64,000 bases of DNA from Comamonas sp. KCTC 72670 (GTDB lineage: Bacteria > Myxococcota > Myxococcia > Myxococcales > Myxococcaceae). Shown here one piece after another: positions 1 through 11,467 of the stretch. The notes under the pieces were generated by a model, which made no database searches, was not told where the DNA came from, and worked only from the letters and a program-made list of their open reading frames with translations. The translations under genes and the position numbers were made by a program. The stretch covers positions 620,001 through 684,000 of the forward strand of contig BNCN01000001.1 of the NCBI GenBank assembly GCA_014656495.1. Reading direction: 5' to 3'. Position 1 is the stretch's first letter. Every line of letters starts with the position of its first letter.

Positions 1-30
1 CGCTCCCTCGTGTTTGATGATGCGTCCCAT
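1..30 (-). CDS. N-terminal start of a gene cut by the window edge
   Basis: On the minus strand an ATG at 28-30 opens a frame reading MGRIIKHEGA to the window edge. It lies 6 bp after the TGA of the gene at 37-1494, so it is probably the next gene of the same operon. Ten residues are too few for a family call. The basic M-x-R-I-I-K opening resembles the start of some FliH/YscL-type stator proteins, but that is only a guess. Confidence 0.4.
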   Translation of the reverse strand, partial: MGRIIKHEGA

Positions 31-36
31 GGCGGC

Positions 37-1494
37 TCAGGCGCTCCGCAGGTTGGAGATGGCCGTCTTGGCCATCTCGTGGAACTTCGACGACATGTTG
101 CTCATCAGGTCGAACATCGCCTTGCGCTTCTCGACCAGCCGCTGAAGCCGCAGCTCCAGCTCCTGCATGCTGCTCTCCAGCTTCGCGCCCGCCTTGCGGT
201 CCGACTCGCCGGTGCCCAGCGACGCCCGCTGCTCGCGCACGTTCGCCATCTGCTCCATGACGTCGAGAATCTCCTCGTCCGTGTCACTGGAGATGGACAT
301 CAGGATGGCTTGAATCTTGTCCTCGATGCTCATGTTGGGGTTGTCGACGATGCTCCGCACGTTCGAGGAAGCGCTGCCCGTTCCGCGGCCGCCCCCCGAG
401 GCGGAGGCACCGCGCTCGGCGTCCGCCTGCCGGAGCGCGGCCGTGACGTCCGGCCTGCCCACGATGCCATCCCGCGTGCCAATCCCCGCGGCCATCTCCA
501 GCCGGTCGAAGTAGGCGGGGTGGTCCTTCAGGAACTGCGCGGCGCGCTTCAACGTCGATGAAGCAGCCGGGCTGCCCAGGATGGCGTCCAGGCTGTCGCG
601 CGTGAAGCGGTTGTCCTTCACCCCCGCCGCCGTGTCGAAGGTGTCCCAGTTCGCGTCCAGGATGCGCAGGACGTCGTGATACTCGCGCAGGTCCGGATCC
701 ACCGCGCTCGACGTCGAAGGCGGCGTGCGGTCCGCGCCGGGCACGGCGCCACCACCCGAGTTGCCCCCCGTCGCCGGCGGAGGCGTGGACGTCCCGCCCC
801 CCGGCCTGCCGCCCGTCGCCGGCGGAGGCGCGGGCGTCCCGCCACTGCCAGGCCGCGTGGGCCGGCCGTACCTCGCGAACTCCGACTCCACCGCCGTCAG
901 CTCGCGCCGCAGGTCCTTCACGGTGAAGGTGTCGAGGTTGTACAGCGGGGAGAAGATGCCGATGCGCGCCAGCGGCCCCTGGCGGTCGAGCCGCTCGAAG
1001 AAGGCCGTGTTCTCCACCATGAACCCCGCCGCGTCGCGGAGCTGCGGCGACACGCTGGCGTCCGAGGCGATGCGCTGCAAATCCTTCTTCGACAGGACGC
1101 CGCTCTGCCTGCCATCCAGCAAGTCCAGTTGCTGGAAGTTCGCCTCCAGCACCCGCAGCGCGTCCGCGTAGTCCAACATCTTCGGATCCAACGGGCTGCT
1201 GCCCGGACTCAGGATGGGCGACGAAGAGGACGGCGCGTAGCCGTTGTCCGTCTTCGACTGGCTGGAGGTGGACGGGCGGTACTCCGTCTTCGCGGGCGGG
1301 TTCTTGGACAGCTCTTGCGCCACGCCCATGGCGCCACTTGCCGCCAGCATGACGTTGCCTGTCGCGGCGCCCGCCGCGACCTTGATGGAGTTGGTGATGA
1401 GCGGCGGCAGCCCCAGCGCATTGCCAGCGAAATCCACCACCCCGGCCATGGGGCCCGCCAGCAGGTTGGCCGCACCTTTGAGGAAGTCGAGCAT
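37..1494 (-). CDS. Protein with two EF-hand/translocon-like repeats and a helical C-terminus
   Basis: This encodes 485 residues starting MLDFLKGAANLL. The ATG at 1492-1494 was chosen because GAGAGGG lies just upstream; an in-frame upstream start would add an arginine-rich, unlikely N-terminus. A Gly/Ala-rich hydrophobic stretch comes first. Two related modules of about 90 residues follow, each with a leucine-rich helix, an LD..DG/KDN..(S/T)..DL loop and a 'hPAYFDRL'-type segment. A Pro/Gly/Thr-rich linker with near-identical PPPATGG units separates them. The last ~100 residues are charged coiled-coil-like helix. Modules of this kind occur in HrpF/NolX-type type III translocon proteins and in many myxobacterial proteins of unknown role. 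Function is unknown; a secreted or structural role is an inference. Confidence 0.75.
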   Translation of the reverse strand: MLDFLKGAANLLAGPMAGVVDFAGNALGLPPLITNSIKVAAGAATGNVMLAASGAMGVAQELSKNPPAKTEYRPSTSSQSKTDNGYAPSSSSPILSPGSSPLDPKMLDYADALRVLEANFQQLDLLDGRQSGVLSKKDLQRIASDASVSPQLRDAAGFMVENTAFFERLDRQGPLARIGIFSPLYNLDTFTVKDLRRELTAVESEFARYGRPTRPGSGGTPAPPPATGGRPGGGTSTPPPATGGNSGGGAVPGADRTPPSTSSAVDPDLREYHDVLRILDANWDTFDTAAGVKDNRFTRDSLDAILGSPAASSTLKRAAQFLKDHPAYFDRLEMAAGIGTRDGIVGRPDVTAALRQADAERGASASGGGRGTGSASSNVRSIVDNPNMSIEDKIQAILMSISSDTDEEILDVMEQMANVREQRASLGTGESDRKAGAKLESSMQELELRLQRLVEKRKAMFDLMSNMSSKFHEMAKTAISNLRSA

Positions 1495-1695
1495 GAACCC
1501 TCTCGCGCGACGGGGTTGAAGTGAACGCCGCGCTGTCGTCGTTCGGACGGGCGGTGGAAATGCAGCGGCGGTGCCGACACACGGCACGCGGCGCACCCAG
1601 CGAATTCCGGCGGTTAGCCCCCCGAGCAGCCCGGCCGCGTCCCCAGGCGCGGACGGAGCGGTCCACGGCGAAGGATTGCGGTTAAGTTGCGCCGC

Positions 1696-2151
1696 ATGCG
1701 CACCATGGGCCTGGACCTGGGCACCAAAACCATCGGAGTGGCCGTGTCAGACGGCCTGGGCCTCACCGCCCAGGGCGTGACGACGGTCCGCAGGACCTCG
1801 CTCAAGGCGGACCTCGCCGCCCTGGCCTCGGTCGCCAGCGAGTACGAAGTCACTCACGTCGTCCTGGGCATGCCCCTCAACATGGATGGCAGTGAGGGCC
1901 CTCGCGCGGAGGCGTCCCGGAAGTTCGCGGACACGCTCGCCCAGTCGCTGGGTGTCACGGTGGAGCTCTGGGACGAGCGCCTGTCGACCGTGGCCGCCAC
2001 GCGGACCCTGCTCGAGGCCGACGTGAGCCGGGCCCGCAGGCGCGAGGTCATTGACCAGGTGGCCGCGCAGTTCATCCTGCAGGGGTGGCTGGATGCCCGC
2101 CGGCCCGCGGAGTCCGACTACCACCCGGACGACTACGACCCGGAGCCGTGA
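1696..2151 (+). CDS. yqgF: Putative pre-16S rRNA nuclease / Holliday junction resolvase-like YqgF (RuvX)
   Basis: A 151-residue protein of the YqgF/RuvX RNase H-like family, which trims the 5' end of 16S rRNA precursor and was earlier proposed as a Holliday junction resolvase. The first strand GLDLGTKTIGVAVSD carries the first catalytic Asp. LGMPLNMDGSEG is the family's P-loop-like turn, LWDERLST holds the second acidic pair, and DQVAAQFILQGWLD holds the last Asp. Length is normal for the family. The ATG at 1696 matches the usual family N-terminus; a TTG at 1687 is an alternative, with GAAGGA 11 bp upstream. It diverges from the gene at 37-1494. Confidence 0.93.
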   Translation: MRTMGLDLGTKTIGVAVSDGLGLTAQGVTTVRRTSLKADLAALASVASEYEVTHVVLGMPLNMDGSEGPRAEASRKFADTLAQSLGVTVELWDERLSTVAATRTLLEADVSRARRREVIDQVAAQFILQGWLDARRPAESDYHPDDYDPEP

Positions 2152-2155
2152 ACCA

Positions 2156-2178
2156 GGCCCCAGGGGAGTCCTTGGGCC
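2156..2178. terminator. Hairpin between convergent genes
   Basis: Between the stops of yqgF (2151) and the convergent gene (2208), GGCCCCAGG at 2156-2164 can pair with CCTTGGGCC at 2170-2178, 8 of 9 positions matching, around a 5-nt loop. There is no U-tract, so terminator function is tentative. Confidence 0.4.
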
Positions 2179-2207
2179 CGCGCTCCGGGGCGGAGGACCG
2201 CGCGTGA

Positions 2208-3794
2208 TTACGGCTGGCGGCGGTACACGTGCAGCGGCGCGGAGAAGCCCTCCAGCTTCTGGTAGGCGATGCCGTCCAGCACCAGCGAGCGGCCCTCCAG
2301 CTTCACGCCCGCGTCCTTCGAGAGGGAACCGCCGTCGAAGCGGACGAGCACCTCGGGGCGCGTCGCACGCAGGCGCTGGCGGAAGGTGTCCCAGCGCACA
2401 CGCGCCAGCCGCTCCTCGGGCAGCCCGGAGAAGAAGGCCAGCTGCAGGTCCATGTAGTTCGGGTCGACGTCGAGGGCCGCGGCACCGCCCTTGGAAGCCA
2501 CCTCCGTCTTCAGGAACTTCGCCACCTGCATCAGGCTGACGGGGTTCGTGGAGGTGGGGCTCACCGGCCGCAGGGTGTCCTGAAGCGGGCCATCCGAGCG
2601 GAAGGTGTAGAGCCCCATCGCCACCGGCACGGCCACCGCCACCACGGCCGTCAGCCCCGCCAGCCCCTTGCGGAGCGCCGGGCTCGCGCGCGAGCCCACC
2701 AGCCACGCGAAGCCCAGCGCGACGAAGACGGGGACCAGCGCGACCTGCGTCACGGTGAAGCGGCCCAGGGGCACGAAGGTCAGCAGGATGGACGACCGGA
2801 ACGTGAAGTAGGCGGCGGGAATCACCGCCGCGGCCACCAGCCAGCGCGTGTCCGGCCGCGCCTTCCACGCGCGCACCATGCCCAACATGCCCAGGAGCGC
2901 CACCAGCGGCGACAGCGTCAGCAGGGCGATGCCCGGCCAGAACGCGAGCTGCTTCAGCCGCCAGACCACGGCGGACCCCGAGCCCACCGACGCCCGCACC
3001 CAGTTGCGGTGGAAGTCCTCCACCGCCGCCACCGGGAAGAACGGATTGCCGTGAAGCAGCTCGTTGCCCTGCATCCACAGCAGGGGGAACGGCAGGCACG
3101 CCAGCCCGAACCCCACGGCCCGGGTGAGCGACACCACCTTGTCCGTGCTGCTGAAGCACAACGCGAGCGTGAGCAGCGGGATGTACATCCACGCGTCGTA
3201 GCGGAGGGCGCACGCCAGGTTGAGCATCAGCGCCGCCGAGAACAGCGGCGAGAAGCGGTTCTCGTCCACGCCTTCCGCGTACAAGGCGAAGGTGGCCAGC
3301 ATGAAGAAGAGGGACACCGCCTCGCTGCACGCCGTGGTGGCGAACTGCATGTGCATGCCCCACGCGGCGAAGCTCAAGCCCGCCACCACACCGGCGCGCC
3401 AGCCGAAGAGCCTCCGCGTCAACGCGAACAACGGCACCACCGACAACACACCGAACAGCAGGCTCACCACGCGACCCGCGACCTCCCGGTCGAACACCGA
3501 CAGGGCCGCGCCCACCAGGTACAGGTGCAGCGGGCCGAACTGGTACGCGCCATCACCGTAGGCGGTGATGAGGTGCGGCGCCCGGAACCAACGCTCCGCC
3601 AGCTCCGTGCGCACGACGGCGTCACCGAAGAGGTTCTCGTTGACGAAGAACACCACCAGCCGGGGCACCAGCGTCGCCGCCAGCAGCAGCCCGACAAGCA
3701 GCCGGGTGCTCGGCTCATGCTGAGGCGCGGGCACTGCTGACAGGCCGGGTGTGATGGGGGGTGACACAGGGTGGGGTGCGGGGGCGGTAGCCAT
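2208..3794 (-). CDS. Polytopic membrane protein, ArnT/PMT-like glycosyltransferase family 39 type
   Basis: This encodes 528 residues beginning MATAPAPHPVSPP. A hydrophobic segment follows, then a luminal-type loop holding FFVNENLFGDAVVRTELAERW. Many further membrane helices run to about residue 420, and a soluble C-terminal domain completes the protein. The first loop with an acidic residue (FGDAVVR) right after TM1, followed by a long membrane core, is the layout of GT39 (ArnT/PMT) lipid-linked sugar transferases. I see no motif that identifies donor or acceptor. The ATG at 3792-3794 was preferred over an upstream in-frame start because the extension is low-complexity. It is convergent with yqgF. 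Confidence 0.72.
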   Translation of the reverse strand: MATAPAPHPVSPPITPGLSAVPAPQHEPSTRLLVGLLLAATLVPRLVVFFVNENLFGDAVVRTELAERWFRAPHLITAYGDGAYQFGPLHLYLVGAALSVFDREVAGRVVSLLFGVLSVVPLFALTRRLFGWRAGVVAGLSFAAWGMHMQFATTACSEAVSLFFMLATFALYAEGVDENRFSPLFSAALMLNLACALRYDAWMYIPLLTLALCFSSTDKVVSLTRAVGFGLACLPFPLLWMQGNELLHGNPFFPVAAVEDFHRNWVRASVGSGSAVVWRLKQLAFWPGIALLTLSPLVALLGMLGMVRAWKARPDTRWLVAAAVIPAAYFTFRSSILLTFVPLGRFTVTQVALVPVFVALGFAWLVGSRASPALRKGLAGLTAVVAVAVPVAMGLYTFRSDGPLQDTLRPVSPTSTNPVSLMQVAKFLKTEVASKGGAAALDVDPNYMDLQLAFFSGLPEERLARVRWDTFRQRLRATRPEVLVRFDGGSLSKDAGVKLEGRSLVLDGIAYQKLEGFSAPLHVYRRQP

Positions 3795-3874
3795 GACGCG
3801 CGGCAGAATACGCAGGCACGGCCCAAAGCCAAGCCGAGGGTCTCGGGTTCCCTGCTCGGAGAGCGCTCCAGACT

Positions 3875-4801
3875 TCACCGAGCGCGAACCTCTCCTGCTT
3901 CATCGGTCCAAGGAGCCGCAACCACCTCCCCGGCGCGGGACGACAGGGCGCCAGCCCGCTCCAGGCTCACCCGGGTGCGGCGGGTGACCACCAGGCGCCG
4001 GTGCCCCTCCGTGCCCAGCGCGGTGCTCGATGTGAAGACCGCCTCCAACCGCGCTGGGAACGGCTGGCGCAGGTCGAAGCGCAGCTCCCCCTGCGCCACC
4101 ACCGCCGTCGTCGAACCTTCGGGCAATCGGGTGTGCACCTGGAAACGGACCCGGCCGTGGTCGCGGTGCAACGCCACCAGCTCATACGCGACGACGGCCA
4201 GGCCACTGGCGCCCAGCGTCCGGGCCACCGCCCAGCGCGCCCCCAGCCCGACCGGAGACTCCGGAAACTGCGGCGTCGCGAACCACTCCGATGACAGCGC
4301 GGTCCCCACCAACGCGTGCAGTTGGAACGACGCCCCCGAGCCCAACGCCAACCCGCCTTGGACGAGCTGCCCCGTGCCGGAGAGCACGACCGTCCCCTCG
4401 CGGCCACTCATCGCGCCCAGCATCTCCGCCAGACGCCAGGCTGGCTCAGCCCCCTCCTCGTCGACGGCGCGGACCTCGGGCCGCCCCACCCTCACCCGAT
4501 AACGCGACTGTCCCCTTCCCGCCTCGGCAGCCCACGTCACCTGCAACGGCACGGAGATCTCCGGGCCGTACTCCGTGCGCGACTCCTGGTCCGCCCCACT
4601 CCCGAGCGCGGTCTCCACCTCCGGCGACACGCGCAACGTCGCGGCCTGGTCCCAGCCTGGGCGCTGCGCCAACCGAAGCACCCGCCTGGGCGACGCCCCG
4701 GCCTCCAGCAACGCCATGGCCACCGCCTCCCCTTCCACCGGGGGCGCGGCCTGAACGAGCGACCCGAGCAGACAACAGGTCACGATGAGCAAAACGGGCA
4801 C
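3875..4801 (-). CDS. Exported protein of unknown function
   Basis: I do not recognise a family. The frame has a hydrophobic segment (VPVLLIVTCCLLGSLVQA, then APP) that reads as a signal peptide with likely cleavage after QA. The rest is a soluble domain of about 280 residues with alternating beta-type segments and no Cys pair or catalytic motif. The start is unsure. A GTG at 4799-4801 has GGAG 7 nt upstream. The frame stays open to a GTG at 4931-4933 with no ribosome site, and a TTG at 4835-4837 would add two arginines to the signal peptide. It is tandem with and upstream of the membrane protein at 2208-3794, 80 bp away. Confidence 0.6.
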   Translation of the reverse strand: MPVLLIVTCCLLGSLVQAAPPVEGEAVAMALLEAGASPRRVLRLAQRPGWDQAATLRVSPEVETALGSGADQESRTEYGPEISVPLQVTWAAEAGRGQSRYRVRVGRPEVRAVDEEGAEPAWRLAEMLGAMSGREGTVVLSGTGQLVQGGLALGSGASFQLHALVGTALSSEWFATPQFPESPVGLGARWAVARTLGASGLAVVAYELVALHRDHGRVRFQVHTRLPEGSTTAVVAQGELRFDLRQPFPARLEAVFTSSTALGTEGHRRLVVTRRTRVSLERAGALSSRAGEVVAAPWTDEAGEVRAR

Positions 4802-5414
4802 CAGACGCTCCGGAATCGAACAGACCGGCGCCTCCAATGCATGGAGCGTGCACAAAGACGCACCTCGGGCGCGCGCGGCCGAAGCGTCCAGGATGCGAGA
4901 CGGAGCGTGTGAAACACGCCGCTCGCGCTTCACGGACGCACACGGAAGCAGGAGCGCGAACCACGGGCCGCTCGCCTGCTTTCAACACCCCGTCGAGCGC
5001 CAGGCGGAACAGTGGCCGCTTGCGTGAAGGCTCAGCGACGACATGTGGAATGAAAGGACACGCCACCCCACAACCCGTTCGAACCCTGTCGTTGCCGTGC
5101 GCCCGGGATATGACCGTTCAGGCGTTCACTACCCCTCGCGCAGCCGGTGTGCGCCTACCCCCGTGGGCGGGGGCCCTTATAATCAAAGTGCCTTTTCACC
5201 CCGTGGAGGGGGTGCGCCTCCGGGCGTTCCATCCCTGACACGAGCGTAACGCGCGGTCCCACTCCGCGGCGGGGTCCCGAAGGGGCAGCAGGGCTGTTGG
5301 GCCTGGGACCTCGTCGGGGTGGGTGTGGAATGGCAGTCATGCCCTCCAGGTTGACCATTTTGGCCCCCTGTCGGCGCGGCTCTTCCGCGTCCCGGGTGGC
5401 TCCGAGGGAGAGAC
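4802..5414 (+). other. Long non-coding leader upstream of prkA with paired hairpins
   Basis: About 600 bp have no supported gene. The 3' part, leading into prkA, is structured. CCCCC/GGGGG arms flank a GTGGGC loop at 5158-5173. CACCCC/GGGGTG arms flank a GTGGAG loop at 5197-5214. A perfect TATAAT sits between them at 5178-5183, with no matching -35 hexamer. The octamer GTGCGCCT occurs at 5149-5156 and again at 5212-5219, 63 bp apart. These features may be a promoter/operator or an RNA leader controlling prkA. The 5' part (4802 to about 5140) shows nothing I can name. Confidence 0.4.
5149..5219 (+). repeat. Direct repeat GTGCGCCT flanking two similar hairpins
   Basis: Two copies of GTGCGCCT (5149-5156 and 5212-5219) bracket or adjoin the two GTGG-loop hairpins upstream of prkA. 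The 63-bp spacing is about six helical turns, which would suit a pair of protein-binding sites on one DNA face. No matching regulator is known to me. Confidence 0.35.
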
Positions 5415-7478
<2,064 letters not shown>

Positions 7479-7500
7479 CCCCCAGAGAGAGGCGTGTGCC

Positions 7501-8610
7501 GTGACCTTGAAGATTCACCAGGACCACTCCCGCTTCAAACAGATCGTCCGGGGGAAGATCAAAGCCAACCTGCGCAAGTACGTGCAGAAGGGCGAGATGC
7601 TGGGGAAGAAGGGGAAGGACGCCATCTCCATCCCCATTCCCTTCATCGACATCCCCCGCTTCAAGTACGGCCACAAGGAGCAAGGCGGCGTCGGACAGGG
7701 GGAAGGCGAGGTCGGCCAGCAGCTCGGCCCCGGGGCGGTGGAGCCCGGGGACGGCAAGCAGGCCGGCCAGGGCGAAGGCGACCACGCGCTCGAAGTCGAC
7801 GTCACGCTCGACGAGCTCGCCCAGATCCTGGGCGAGGAGCTGCAGCTGCCCAACATCGAGCGGCGGCAGAACGAGCGCCTCGTCAGCCAGAAGATTCGCT
7901 ACACCGGCATCAACACCACCGGCCCGGAGTCGCTGCGGCACTTCAAGCGAACCTTCAAGCAGGCCCTGCGGCGGCAGATCGCCTCCGGCACGTATGACCC
8001 GGCGCGGCCCGTCATCGTGCCCACCCGCGAGGACCGGCGCTACCGCAGCTACAAGCTCCAGGACCTGCCAGAGACGAACGCGGTCATCATCTACATGATG
8101 GACGTGTCCGGCTCCATGGGTGACGAGCAGAAGGAGATCGTCCGCATCGAGAGCTTCTGGCTCGATACGTGGCTGCGGCACCAATACAAGGGGCTGGAGG
8201 CGCGCTACATCATCCACGACGCGGTGGCGCGCGAGGTGGACCGCGACACCTTCTTCCACACCCGCGAGTCCGGCGGGACGATGATCTCCAGCGCCTACAA
8301 GCTCTGCCGGGACATCATCCTGGCGGACTACCCGAAGAGCGCGTGGAACATCTACCCGTTCCACTTCAGCGACGGGGACAACTGGAGCGCGGACGACACG
8401 CGGCAGTGCATTGAAATGCTGCGCAACGACGTGCTGCCCAACGTCAACCAGTTCGCCTACGGCCAGGTGGAGTCACCCTACGGCAGCGGCCAGTTCATCA
8501 AGGATTTGCGCGAGGCGGTGGGGGACACGCCCAACGTCGCGCTGAGCGAAATCGCGGACAAGGACGCCATCTACGCGTCCATCAAGGACTTCCTCGGCAA
8601 GGGCCGCTGA
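7501..8610 (+). CDS. YeaH/YhbH family protein (DUF444) with a vWA-like domain
   Basis: 369 residues, GTG start. This family is almost always encoded between prkA and spoVR and acts with PrkA in stationary-phase and stress responses; its biochemical role is unclear. The N-terminus is basic ([19 protein letters not shown]). A Gly/Gln/Glu-rich linker spans about residues 60-98. The C-terminal half carries a vWA MIDAS motif DVSGSMGD near residue 200 and the Thr/Gly segment [13 protein letters not shown]. It lies 22 bp after prkA and 36 bp before spoVR, so co-transcription is likely. Confidence 0.94.
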   Translation: MTLKIHQDHSRFKQIVRGKIKANLRKYVQKGEMLGKKGKDAISIPIPFIDIPRFKYGHKEQGGVGQGEGEVGQQLGPGAVEPGDGKQAGQGEGDHALEVDVTLDELAQILGEELQLPNIERRQNERLVSQKIRYTGINTTGPESLRHFKRTFKQALRRQIASGTYDPARPVIVPTREDRRYRSYKLQDLPETNAVIIYMMDVSGSMGDEQKEIVRIESFWLDTWLRHQYKGLEARYIIHDAVAREVDRDTFFHTRESGGTMISSAYKLCRDIILADYPKSAWNIYPFHFSDGDNWSADDTRQCIEMLRNDVLPNVNQFAYGQVESPYGSGQFIKDLREAVGDTPNVALSEIADKDAIYASIKDFLGKGR

Positions 8611-8646
8611 ACCTCAGCGTCCCTGTCCCACCGGAGCGACTGCCCG

Positions 8647-10140
8647 ATGCCCAAGAGCCTCACCCCCCGCCTCGCCGCGCTCAGGGACGAAATCCATGGC
8701 CACGCCAAGGAGTTCGGCCTGGACTTCTTCGACACCATCTTCGAGATGGTGTCCTACGACGAGATGAACATGGTCGCCGCCTACGGTGGCTTCCCCACCC
8801 GCTACCCCCACTGGCGCTGGGGCATGGAGTACGAGCAGCTCGCCAAGGGCTACGAGTACGGGCTGAGTAAAATCTACGAGCTCGTCATCAACAACGACCC
8901 TTGCTACGCCTACTTGATGGAGAGCAACCCGGAGGTGGACCAGAAGCTGGTCATGGCCCACGTCTACGGTCACTGCGACTTCTTCAAGAACAACTTCTCC
9001 TTCCAGCACACCAACCGCCGGATGATTGACGAGATGGCCAACCACGCCACGCGGGTGCGGCGCTGGGTGGACAAGATTGGCGTGGAGAAGGTCGAGGACT
9101 TCATCGACCGGACGCTGAGCCTGGAGAACCTCATTGACCAGCACGCGCCGCACATCCGGCGCAACCCGGACCCGAAGAAGGCCGAGGACGAGCTCAAGGC
9201 CAACGAGCGCGTGGAGGGCTTCAAGGTGGGCCGCGAGTACATGCGCGGCTACATCAACCCGTCCGAGTTCCTCGACTCGCAGCGCAAGAAGGTGGAGGAC
9301 GAGAAGCAGCGCGCCAAGAAGTTCCCCGAGCGCCCCCAGCGCGACGTGCTGCTCTTCCTCTTGGAGGAGGCCCCGCTGGAGCCGTGGGAGGCGGACATCC
9401 TCGCCATCCTGCGCGACGAGGCCTACTACTTCGCGCCCCAGGGCCAGACGAAGATCATGAACGAGGGGTGGGCCAGCTACTGGCACTCCACCATCATGAC
9501 GCGGCGGGCGCTGCGCGATGACGAAATCATCGACTACGCGGACCACCACTCCGGCACCATGGGGACGCGCCCCGGCGCCATCAACCCGTACAAGCTGGGC
9601 ATCGAGCTGTGGCGGGACATCGAGGAGCGGTGGAACAAGGGCCGCTTCGGCAAGGAGTGGGACGAGTGCGATGATTTGCGCGCGCGCCGCTCCTGGGACA
9701 AGAAGCTGGGCGCCGGCCGCGAGAAGATCTTCGAGGTCCGCAAGCACTACAACGACATCACCTTCATCGACACGTTCCTGACGCCCGAGTTCGCGATGGA
9801 GCAGAAGCTCTTCGTGTACGGCTTCAACGACAAGCGCAACTCGTGGGAGATTCTCGACCGCGAGTTCCGGAAGGTGAAGAACAAGCTCCTCCAGGGGCTC
9901 ACCAACTTCGGCCAGCCCATCATCGAGGTGGTGGACGGCAACTTCGAGAACCGCAGCGAGCTGCTGCTGACGCACCGGCACGACGGCCAGGACCTCAAGG
10001 GCGACTACGCGCGCGAGACGCTGCGCAACCTGCAGTCGCTCTGGCGGCGGCCCGTCAACATCCTCACCCGGTACGACAACAAGGGCACCATGCTGCGCTT
10101 CGACGGGCAGACCCACTCGGAGCGGAAGGTGGACCTCTGA
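8647..10140 (+). CDS. spoVR: SpoVR family protein
   Basis: 497 residues of the SpoVR/YcgB family, named for a Bacillus gene needed for spore cortex formation and conserved in many non-spore-formers next to prkA and yeaH. Family signatures include [13 protein letters not shown] near the N-terminus, the acidic/histidine segment [20 protein letters not shown], and [10 protein letters not shown] in the middle. The length is typical. It is the last gene of the operon. Given the likely myxobacterial host, a role in starvation-induced development is plausible but inferred. Confidence 0.95.
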   Translation: MPKSLTPRLAALRDEIHGHAKEFGLDFFDTIFEMVSYDEMNMVAAYGGFPTRYPHWRWGMEYEQLAKGYEYGLSKIYELVINNDPCYAYLMESNPEVDQKLVMAHVYGHCDFFKNNFSFQHTNRRMIDEMANHATRVRRWVDKIGVEKVEDFIDRTLSLENLIDQHAPHIRRNPDPKKAEDELKANERVEGFKVGREYMRGYINPSEFLDSQRKKVEDEKQRAKKFPERPQRDVLLFLLEEAPLEPWEADILAILRDEAYYFAPQGQTKIMNEGWASYWHSTIMTRRALRDDEIIDYADHHSGTMGTRPGAINPYKLGIELWRDIEERWNKGRFGKEWDECDDLRARRSWDKKLGAGREKIFEVRKHYNDITFIDTFLTPEFAMEQKLFVYGFNDKRNSWEILDREFRKVKNKLLQGLTNFGQPIIEVVDGNFENRSELLLTHRHDGQDLKGDYARETLRNLQSLWRRPVNILTRYDNKGTMLRFDGQTHSERKVDL

Positions 10141-10159
10141 GAGGCCCCGCCCATGGGAC

Positions 10160-10175
10160 GGCCAGAGCCCTGGCC
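10160..10175 (+). terminator. Short hairpin after spoVR
   Basis: GGCCAG at 10160-10165 pairs perfectly with CTGGCC at 10170-10175 around AGCC, 20 bp after the spoVR stop. It is short and lacks a U-tract, so it may not terminate. Confidence 0.25.
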
Positions 10176-10279
10176 AGGAGCGCGATGCGGGGGTGAAGCA
10201 GGCGGGCAGCCGAGCCCGGAGATTTCCGGGCGCTCCGCTGGGCGAGCGGCGGGGTGTCCACTAGACTCGGCGGCTCCCC

Positions 10280-11458
10280 ATGCGAATCGCCCCCCTGCTC
10301 TGCCTGGCCGCCGCGCTGGTGGCCTCGACGTCCGAAGCCGCTGTCCGCTTCGTCATCAAGAACCGCCGCATCGAACCGAACCAGACGCTCGCGAAGGCGC
10401 TGCACGACGCGCAGCTCCCGGACGCGCAGGTGGCCGCCGTCATCTCCGCCCTGGAAGGCGTGTTCGACTTCCGCAAGTCCCGCGTGGGGGACCAGCTGCG
10501 GCTCGTCATGCGTGACGGCGAGCTCGACTTCTTCGACTACCGGCAGAGCATGGTGGACGAGTGGCAGGTGCGCCGCGACGGCGAGAAGTACGTCGGCAGC
10601 AAGCGCGCCATCGAGGTGGAGAAGCAGGTCGCCGTGGTGGCGCTGGAGATCCAGTCGTCGCTGTACGAGGCGGCCATCGCCGCGGGCGAGGACCCGGCCA
10701 TCGGCATGGTGCTGGCGGACGTGTTCGCGTGGGACATCGACTTCTACCGGGACGTGCGCAAGGGCGACACGGCGCGCGCCCTGGTGGAGAAGTTCGTCTC
10801 CAAGGGCCGGCTGCTGCGCTACGGCGACGTGCTGGCGGCCACGTACGCGGGCGGCCTCGTGGGCAACAAGCGGGTGTTCCGCTACGTGCTCCCCGACGGG
10901 CAGCCCAACTTCTTCAACGAGGAGGGCGCCAGCGCGAAGAAGACCTTCCTCAAGACGCCCCTCAAGTACGCCAACATCACCAGCCGCTTCGGCTCCCGCT
11001 TCCACCCGGTGCTCCAGTACCTCAAGGCGCACAACGGCGTGGACTACGGCACCCCCATTGGCACCCCGGTGTGGGCGGTGGCGGACGGCACGGTGACGCA
11101 GGCGGGCTACGCGGGCGCCGCCGGCAACATGGTGGTCATCCGCCACGCCAACGGCTTCGAGACGCAGTACATGCACCTGTCCCGCTTCGGCGAGGGCGTC
11201 CGCGCGGGGGCCCGGGTGCGGCAGAAGCAGGTCATCGCCTTCTCCGGCAACACCGGCCGCTCCACGGGCCCGCACCTGCACTTCGGCCTCAAGCGCAACG
11301 GCCAGTACACCAACCCGCTCAACCAGCAGTTCCCGCGCGCGGACCCGCTGCCCAAGGAGCTGCTGCCGGACTTCCTCGCCAAGGCGCAGGAGCTCACCGG
11401 GCAGATGGAGGCCGTGTCCGTGGCCGCCGTCGCCGGGCAGGCCGCGGCCATGCCGTAG
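10280..11458 (+). CDS. M23 family metallopeptidase, exported (murein endopeptidase type)
   Basis: 392 residues with a signal peptide (MRIAPLLCLAAALVASTSEA, then AV). The N-terminal part resembles the OapA/LysM-like domain that precedes M23 domains in cell-wall endopeptidases (NQTLAKALHDAQL...). The C-terminal LytM/M23 domain has zinc ligands in HNGVDYGTP (H and D, about residues 250-256) and GPHLHFGL (about 331-338), with the second catalytic His in TQYMHLSRFG. All catalytic residues are present, so it should be active on peptidoglycan cross-links in the periplasm. It is convergent with the DUF2378 gene, whose stop lies 9 bp away. Confidence 0.92.
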   Translation: MRIAPLLCLAAALVASTSEAAVRFVIKNRRIEPNQTLAKALHDAQLPDAQVAAVISALEGVFDFRKSRVGDQLRLVMRDGELDFFDYRQSMVDEWQVRRDGEKYVGSKRAIEVEKQVAVVALEIQSSLYEAAIAAGEDPAIGMVLADVFAWDIDFYRDVRKGDTARALVEKFVSKGRLLRYGDVLAATYAGGLVGNKRVFRYVLPDGQPNFFNEEGASAKKTFLKTPLKYANITSRFGSRFHPVLQYLKAHNGVDYGTPIGTPVWAVADGTVTQAGYAGAAGNMVVIRHANGFETQYMHLSRFGEGVRAGARVRQKQVIAFSGNTGRSTGPHLHFGLKRNGQYTNPLNQQFPRADPLPKELLPDFLAKAQELTGQMEAVSVAAVAGQAAAMP

Positions 11459-11467
11459 CGGGCCGCC

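Noticed and set aside
5178..5183. TATAAT as a simple sigma-70 promoter for prkA
   Set aside because: No acceptable -35 hexamer lies 16-18 bp upstream, and it is 230 bp from prkA; kept only as part of the structured leader.
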